Of a DNA stretch of 33,361 bases, positions 29,972 through 33,361 are shown in pieces. The notes below the pieces were generated by a model. That model ran no database searches and was not told the DNA's origin. It saw only the letters and a program-made list of their open reading frames with translations. Within the stretch, counting starts at the first letter, position 1. Every line of letters starts with the position of its first letter. The translations under genes and the position numbers were made by a program. This DNA is from Actinomycetota bacterium (GTDB taxonomy: Bacteria > Actinomycetota > Actinomycetes > Nanopelagicales > Nanopelagicaceae), in assembly GCA_014377015.1 (NCBI GenBank), contig JACMQL010000034.1:1-33361 (forward strand), written 5' to 3'.

Positions 29972-31365
29972 TTTCTGCCGCCTTTCCGGATGAGGCGGGT
30001 TTTTGGAATATCTCTAAAAGCGCTCCATTTTTTCGCGACAGGAAGCACTCGTGAAATTCGTTGCATGATCTCACTGGAAAGAATCGGGGAGATCACGCCA
30101 ATTACCTTTCCCAGAATCTGCAATCCCTTAGGACTAAGTGCCAGCGCAGCACCGCGCATTGCGAATTTCTCGGCAAGCTTGCCATTGGCTTTATTTTCCT
30201 TGGCTCTAAGGTGCACCAAGATTTTTGGGATATTGATTTTTACTGGACATACGTCATAACACGCACCACACAAAGTGGAGGCAAAAGGCAGAGTCTTTGC
30301 TTCGCCAGGTCCAAGCAATTGTGGGGTGATAATGGCGCCGATCGGTCCTGGATAGACGCTGTTGTAACTATGTCCGCCAGTTCGTTCGTAGACGGGGCAG
30401 ACATTCATGCATGCCGAGCAGCGAATGCAAGCAAGGGCTTCGCGACCGTGCTCATCTGCCAGCGTCTGCACGCGACCGTTGTCGAGCAAGATGACGTGCC
30501 GTGATTTGGGGCCATCGCCTTTGCCTGTCCAAAAACTGGTGTATGGATTCATGCGTTCTCCAGTGGAGGAGCGGGGGAGGAGTTGCAGAAAGACTTCTAA
30601 GTCGTTCCAGGCAGGCAAGATTTTTTCGATTCCTACCACCGAAACAAGAATTTCGGGCAAGGTCAGGCACATTCGTCCATTGCCTTCTGATTCAACGACG
30701 CAGAGCGTGCCGGATTCTGCGATTGCAAAATTGGCGCCACTCACTGCCATGCGTGCGCTGAGGAAGCGGCGCCGCAGGTGCGCACGCGCAGTCATAGCTA
30801 ATTCGCGCGGATTGTTGGTGAGACCATCGGGTGCTTCAGCGATTTTCTCGATGAAAAGATCGCGAATCTGATCACGATTCTTATGGATAGCCGGTACTAA
30901 AATATGTGAAGGATGCTCGTCAGCAAGTTGCACGATCAACTCTGCTAAATCAGTCTCTTTAGCTTCGATGCCTTTCTTCGCCAGAAACTCATTGAGATTG
31001 ATCTCATCGGTTGTAAGAGATTTAACTTTTACAACGTCTTTGATGTTGTTTTCAAGGGCAATCTTGGCCACGATCTCGCATGCATCCGCCGAATTTCGTG
31101 CCCAGTGGACGTGACCGCCTGCCGCAGTAAACTCTGCTTCGAATCTGGCTAAATGAGTAGAAAGATTTGCCAGACTTGCCATCTTGATGTCATGTCCGGC
31201 TTGGCGTAGCTCTTCCCAGTCCGCTACCTCTGCGACGACATTGGCGCGCTTGTTACGAATTGTCGTGGTTGCGCGCGCTAGGTTATTACGAAGTTGCGTA
31301 TCTTTAAGTGCCTCTTTTGCAAGAGTTGGAAAGGGCAGAGATACTCCTGAATAGCCTTTAGCCAC
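29968..31365 (-). CDS. lutB: Lactate utilization iron-sulfur protein LutB
   Basis: LutB is the 4Fe-4S-binding subunit of the LutABC lactate oxidation complex. The 465-residue protein has a LUD domain (IAESGTLCVVESEGNGRMCL) followed by two cysteine clusters, CIRCSACMNVCPVYE and LCGACYDVCPVKINIP, each suited to one 4Fe-4S centre, and a C-terminal tail of about 90 residues. Length is normal. It overlaps lutA by 8 bases and lutC by 4, the standard lutABC order. Confidence 0.95.
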   Translation of the reverse strand: MAKGYSGVSLPFPTLAKEALKDTQLRNNLARATTTIRNKRANVVAEVADWEELRQAGHDIKMASLANLSTHLARFEAEFTAAGGHVHWARNSADACEIVAKIALENNIKDVVKVKSLTTDEINLNEFLAKKGIEAKETDLAELIVQLADEHPSHILVPAIHKNRDQIRDLFIEKIAEAPDGLTNNPRELAMTARAHLRRRFLSARMAVSGANFAIAESGTLCVVESEGNGRMCLTLPEILVSVVGIEKILPAWNDLEVFLQLLPRSSTGERMNPYTSFWTGKGDGPKSRHVILLDNGRVQTLADEHGREALACIRCSACMNVCPVYERTGGHSYNSVYPGPIGAIITPQLLGPGEAKTLPFASTLCGACYDVCPVKINIPKILVHLRAKENKANGKLAEKFAMRGAALALSPKGLQILGKVIGVISPILSSEIMQRISRVLPVAKKWSAFRDIPKTRLIRKGGRK

Positions 31366-32041
31366 GGCTGGCCAACACTTCTGCCAAGTGAATTACTTCA
31401 ATGCGGTCCCGCTTGCGTTGCAATCCACCGCCAATATGCATCAGACACGAATTGTCGGCGCTCACCACGTACTTAGCTTTGGTGCTTTCAATGTTGGAAA
31501 TTTTGTCTGCCAGCATGGCTCCGCTGACATCAGAATTTTTCACGCTAAACGTGCCACCGAATCCGCAACAACTATCGGCTGCGGGCAAGTCGATTACTTC
31601 AATTCCCGCGACCGCGTTGAGGAGTTGTTGCGGCTTATCGCCTAACTTTGCCACTCGCAAAGAATGACACGTCGTGTGAAAAGTGACGCGGTGATTAAAG
31701 GTTGCTCCAACATCGGTCACCTTGAGCACGTCCACAAGAAATTCGGAAAGGTCAAGACATTTAGCGACTAGTTCTGGTCGATCCTCATGTTCGCGCAAGG
31801 AGCCAATGCACGAAGCAGATGGGGCGACTATGTAATCGACTTTGCGGAAGTTCTTTTCTACGCGATCAAGCAGTGGCTTGGCGAGATCTGGGTATCCAGA
31901 GTTGATATGCATCTGTCCGCAGCAAACTTGCTCTGTGTCGATAATCTCCACGCCAAGTCGCTCTAACACCAGACGCGTAGCAGCAACCGTGCGCGTGAAG
32001 TAAATGGAGTTGATGCATGTAGAAAAAAGCCCGACCTTCAT
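31358..32041 (-). CDS. lutA: Lactate utilization protein LutA (CCG-domain protein)
   Basis: LutA is the cysteine-rich CCG-domain subunit of the L-lactate oxidation complex. The 227-residue protein has two CCG repeats: EQVCCGQMHINSGY and ADSCCGFGGTFS, each preceded by a partner cysteine segment (FSTCINSIYF, FHTTCHSLR). It starts 21 bases after the dehydratase gene stop and should be in the same operon. AGGG lies 9 bases before the ATG. Confidence 0.94.
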   Translation of the reverse strand: MKVGLFSTCINSIYFTRTVAATRLVLERLGVEIIDTEQVCCGQMHINSGYPDLAKPLLDRVEKNFRKVDYIVAPSASCIGSLREHEDRPELVAKCLDLSEFLVDVLKVTDVGATFNHRVTFHTTCHSLRVAKLGDKPQQLLNAVAGIEVIDLPAADSCCGFGGTFSVKNSDVSGAMLADKISNIESTKAKYVVSADNSCLMHIGGGLQRKRDRIEVIHLAEVLASRG

Positions 32042-32062
32042 ACGACAAACCCTAACCGATAA

Positions 32063-33184
32063 TTAGAGCGTAGCTACCGTGTGAGCATCAATGAAGTCCC
32101 AGTCATAGTCAATGCAGAGACCTTCTCCCACCGGTGCCATGACATAACCATCTTGGATGTTGAGTTTGCTCTTGGTACCGAACTCGAAATCATCGAAGGG
32201 GAAAAGGGTTTCAAAGAATTCACAGTTAACTATGGCGAGAGAGGGATGCAATTGGATCTGCTCCATCGCGTGATAAATGGTGGTGTGAAGCTCGCACTGA
32301 ACTCCGAATGCTTCAGCGACATGCGCAGTCTTCATTACGGCGGTTATTCCACCACGCCATGAGACATCGGTACGAACAATGTCGACGATGCCTTCCGCAA
32401 TGCAATGGGCAGTTGAGTAATGTGCACCAGCGAGAACTTCAGTGCCGCATATCGGGATATCCAACTTCTCGCGCAATTTACGCAAGCCATTGAAATTAAC
32501 ATCCAAAAGAGGCTCTTCCAACCAGCGGTAGTTTAGTTTTTCCAGCTCGCGTCCAACCTTGAGCGCTTGTTCGTAGGTATAGGCAATAACTGGATCTGCC
32601 ATCAGCGTGAAGTCATCACCCACAGCTTCACGCACTGCGCGATAGCAGGCGATGTCGAGTGAAACTTCTCCCGGTGGGTGGAGCTTGTAACCTTTGTAGC
32701 CCTTGGCTTTGACTTGCATCGCCTGCTCAACATATTCGGCTGGACCAGACAGGAACATGGAACTTACGTATAGCGGAACCTTTTCACGGGCCGCACCGAG
32801 CAATTTGTAAACGGGTTGGTGAGCCATCTTGCCGACGATGTCCCATGCCGCGTTATCAAATGGGGCGTAGGCATAAATCGGCACATGATTCCAACGCCGA
32901 TCAAAGAGTTCGAATTCCTTCATGTTTTTGGCAGCATCAAAGGGACTGCGGCCGATGAAGAAGGGCTTCACTTGCGAAAGCGCCGCCGCGGCCGCTTTGG
33001 CATCTAACGCACCAAAACCAAATGAAGTACCGGTTACTCCATCCGAGGTTGTCATCGTGACGACGGTGAAATCGGGACGAGAGCCACCAGGGAGTTGTAC
33101 GGCCGTGACCGCATCGCGGGAATTAAGTGTGTCCCCGCCTCGACAGGCGCGGATTTCGATATTGGTAATCACGGGCGCAGACAT
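32063..33184 (-). CDS. Enolase-superfamily sugar-acid dehydratase (mandelate racemase/muconate lactonizing type)
   Basis: A 373-residue enolase-superfamily enzyme. Metal ligands are likely Asp197 (LMADPVI), Glu223 (WLEEPL) and Glu249 (GTEVL). The catalytic Lys is probably Lys167 (KGYKLHP), and the Asp273-His300 pair (RTDVSWRGGIT, CELHTTIYHA) places it in the mandelate racemase subgroup, most members of which dehydrate sugar acids. It is shorter than L-fuconate dehydratase (about 430-440 aa, from memory), so the exact acid is uncertain. It is the first complete gene of the dehydratase-lutABC operon, behind a perfect palindrome, and follows a GntR regulator gene. Confidence 0.92.
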   Translation of the reverse strand: MSAPVITNIEIRACRGGDTLNSRDAVTAVQLPGGSRPDFTVVTMTTSDGVTGTSFGFGALDAKAAAAALSQVKPFFIGRSPFDAAKNMKEFELFDRRWNHVPIYAYAPFDNAAWDIVGKMAHQPVYKLLGAAREKVPLYVSSMFLSGPAEYVEQAMQVKAKGYKGYKLHPPGEVSLDIACYRAVREAVGDDFTLMADPVIAYTYEQALKVGRELEKLNYRWLEEPLLDVNFNGLRKLREKLDIPICGTEVLAGAHYSTAHCIAEGIVDIVRTDVSWRGGITAVMKTAHVAEAFGVQCELHTTIYHAMEQIQLHPSLAIVNCEFFETLFPFDDFEFGTKSKLNIQDGYVMAPVGEGLCIDYDWDFIDAHTVATL

Positions 33185-33202
33185 ATGGGCTCCTAATCTA
33201 AA

Positions 33203-33216
33203 AATCCTATAGGATT
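33203..33216. promoter_or_regulatory. Perfect GntR-type operator upstream of the dehydratase-lutABC operon
   Basis: AATCCTATAGGATT is a perfect 14-base palindrome, 18 bases before the dehydratase start. Its 12-base core recurs with one change at 26209-26220. The GntR/FCD gene next door is the natural candidate regulator. Confidence 0.82.
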
Positions 33217-33276
33217 AAATACTAGTCATTTATGAGTAAAAAGTGTCAAGAGCTGCGCCACAAAATTCAAATAATT

Positions 33277-33361
33277 TTAATCCTCATTGATTGCTTGCGC
33301 GGCGGGGGAGAAACGACGCAGAGAAGATTCAATGTGCGAGTGCATGGCAGCTTTAGCTTGC
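33277..33361 (-). CDS. C-terminal fragment of a GntR/FCD-family regulator, cut by window edge
   Basis: The minus-strand frame ending at TAA (33277-33279) reads QAKAAMHSHIESSLRRFSPA and continues to AINED. This is the typical end of the FCD ligand domain of GntR regulators, where an AAM-x-x-HI helix carries a metal-binding histidine. Only 27 codons are visible and the N-terminal helix-turn-helix lies outside the window. It is followed on the same strand by the dehydratase-lutABC operon, about 90 bases away. It is too short for the usual ORF thresholds but supported by reading frame and context. Confidence 0.65.
   Translation of the reverse strand, partial: QAKAAMHSHIESSLRRFSPAAQAINED

Noticed and set aside
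30407-30871. 154-codon open frame on the plus strand opposite lutB
   Set aside because: Antisense shadow of a conserved gene with clear Fe-S motifs; the translation has low complexity and no family features.

Overview
The window looks like a chromosomal piece of a mid-GC member of the Actinomycetota, possibly a small-genome planktonic (freshwater) lineage. The taxonomic evidence is the order lexA, divergent LysM gene, nrdR, nrdJ, together with actinobacterial-type LexA boxes, a B12-dependent ribonucleotide reductase, short intergenic gaps, several GTG/TTG starts and possible leaderless promoters. The phylum is fairly secure; the lineage is an inference. No rRNA, tRNA, CRISPR array, integrase or transposase was seen.

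Layout. (1) 1-2003: a 5'-truncated PD-(D/E)XK nuclease / DUF2075 helicase followed at once by a MazG-like NTP pyrophosphatase. (2) 2004-2171: a remnant of the 3' end of a lexA gene, still in frame. (3) 2270-8611: a sugar-uptake and hydrolysis operon (binding protein, two permeases, unknown membrane protein, debranching-enzyme-like glycosidase, LacI regulator). (4) 8608-8684: three tandem ~15-bp copies of the lexA tail, the last continuing into a second lexA 3' remnant. (5) 8689-9575: the mobile mystery protein A/B pair, with an internally deleted Fic protein. (6) 9658-10880: intact lexA and its divergent LysM partner sharing SOS boxes. Three unrelated gene cassettes are thus stacked against the 3' end of lexA, and two visible junctions carry a lexA 3' end in the same orientation. 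This is the most unusual structure in the window and suggests that the lexA terminus is a recurrent integration site.

(7) 10926-11572: a vapBC-type toxin-antitoxin pair between the SOS divergon and nrdR-nrdJ (11832-15290, NrdR-box-like sites upstream, strong terminator downstream). (8) 15385-17386: small membrane protein, thioredoxin-reductase-like flavoprotein and a divergent XRE-cupin regulator. (9) 17391-20238: rarA translationally coupled to a TetR gene, two matching palindromic operators, and a divergent DUF4386 membrane protein. (10) 20326-23481: a DsbA/FrnE-like oxidoreductase, hipBA preceded by an elaborate inverted repeat, and a VKOR membrane protein. (11) 23539-24348: an extradiol-dioxygenase-like enzyme with its own palindromic operator.

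(12) 24413-33361: a sugar catabolic region. It holds an aldose dehydrogenase-like AKR, an SDR, a large unrecognised probable alpha/alpha-barrel protein, an MFS transporter, lutCBA (L-lactate oxidation), an enolase-superfamily sugar-acid dehydratase and the C-terminus of a GntR/FCD regulator. Two promoters here share an ATCCTATAGGAT-type palindrome. The set fits a non-phosphorylative deoxyhexose (fucose or rhamnose-like) route whose end products are pyruvate and L-lactate, with LutABC consuming the lactate. The lactonase and final C-C hydrolase are not in the window.
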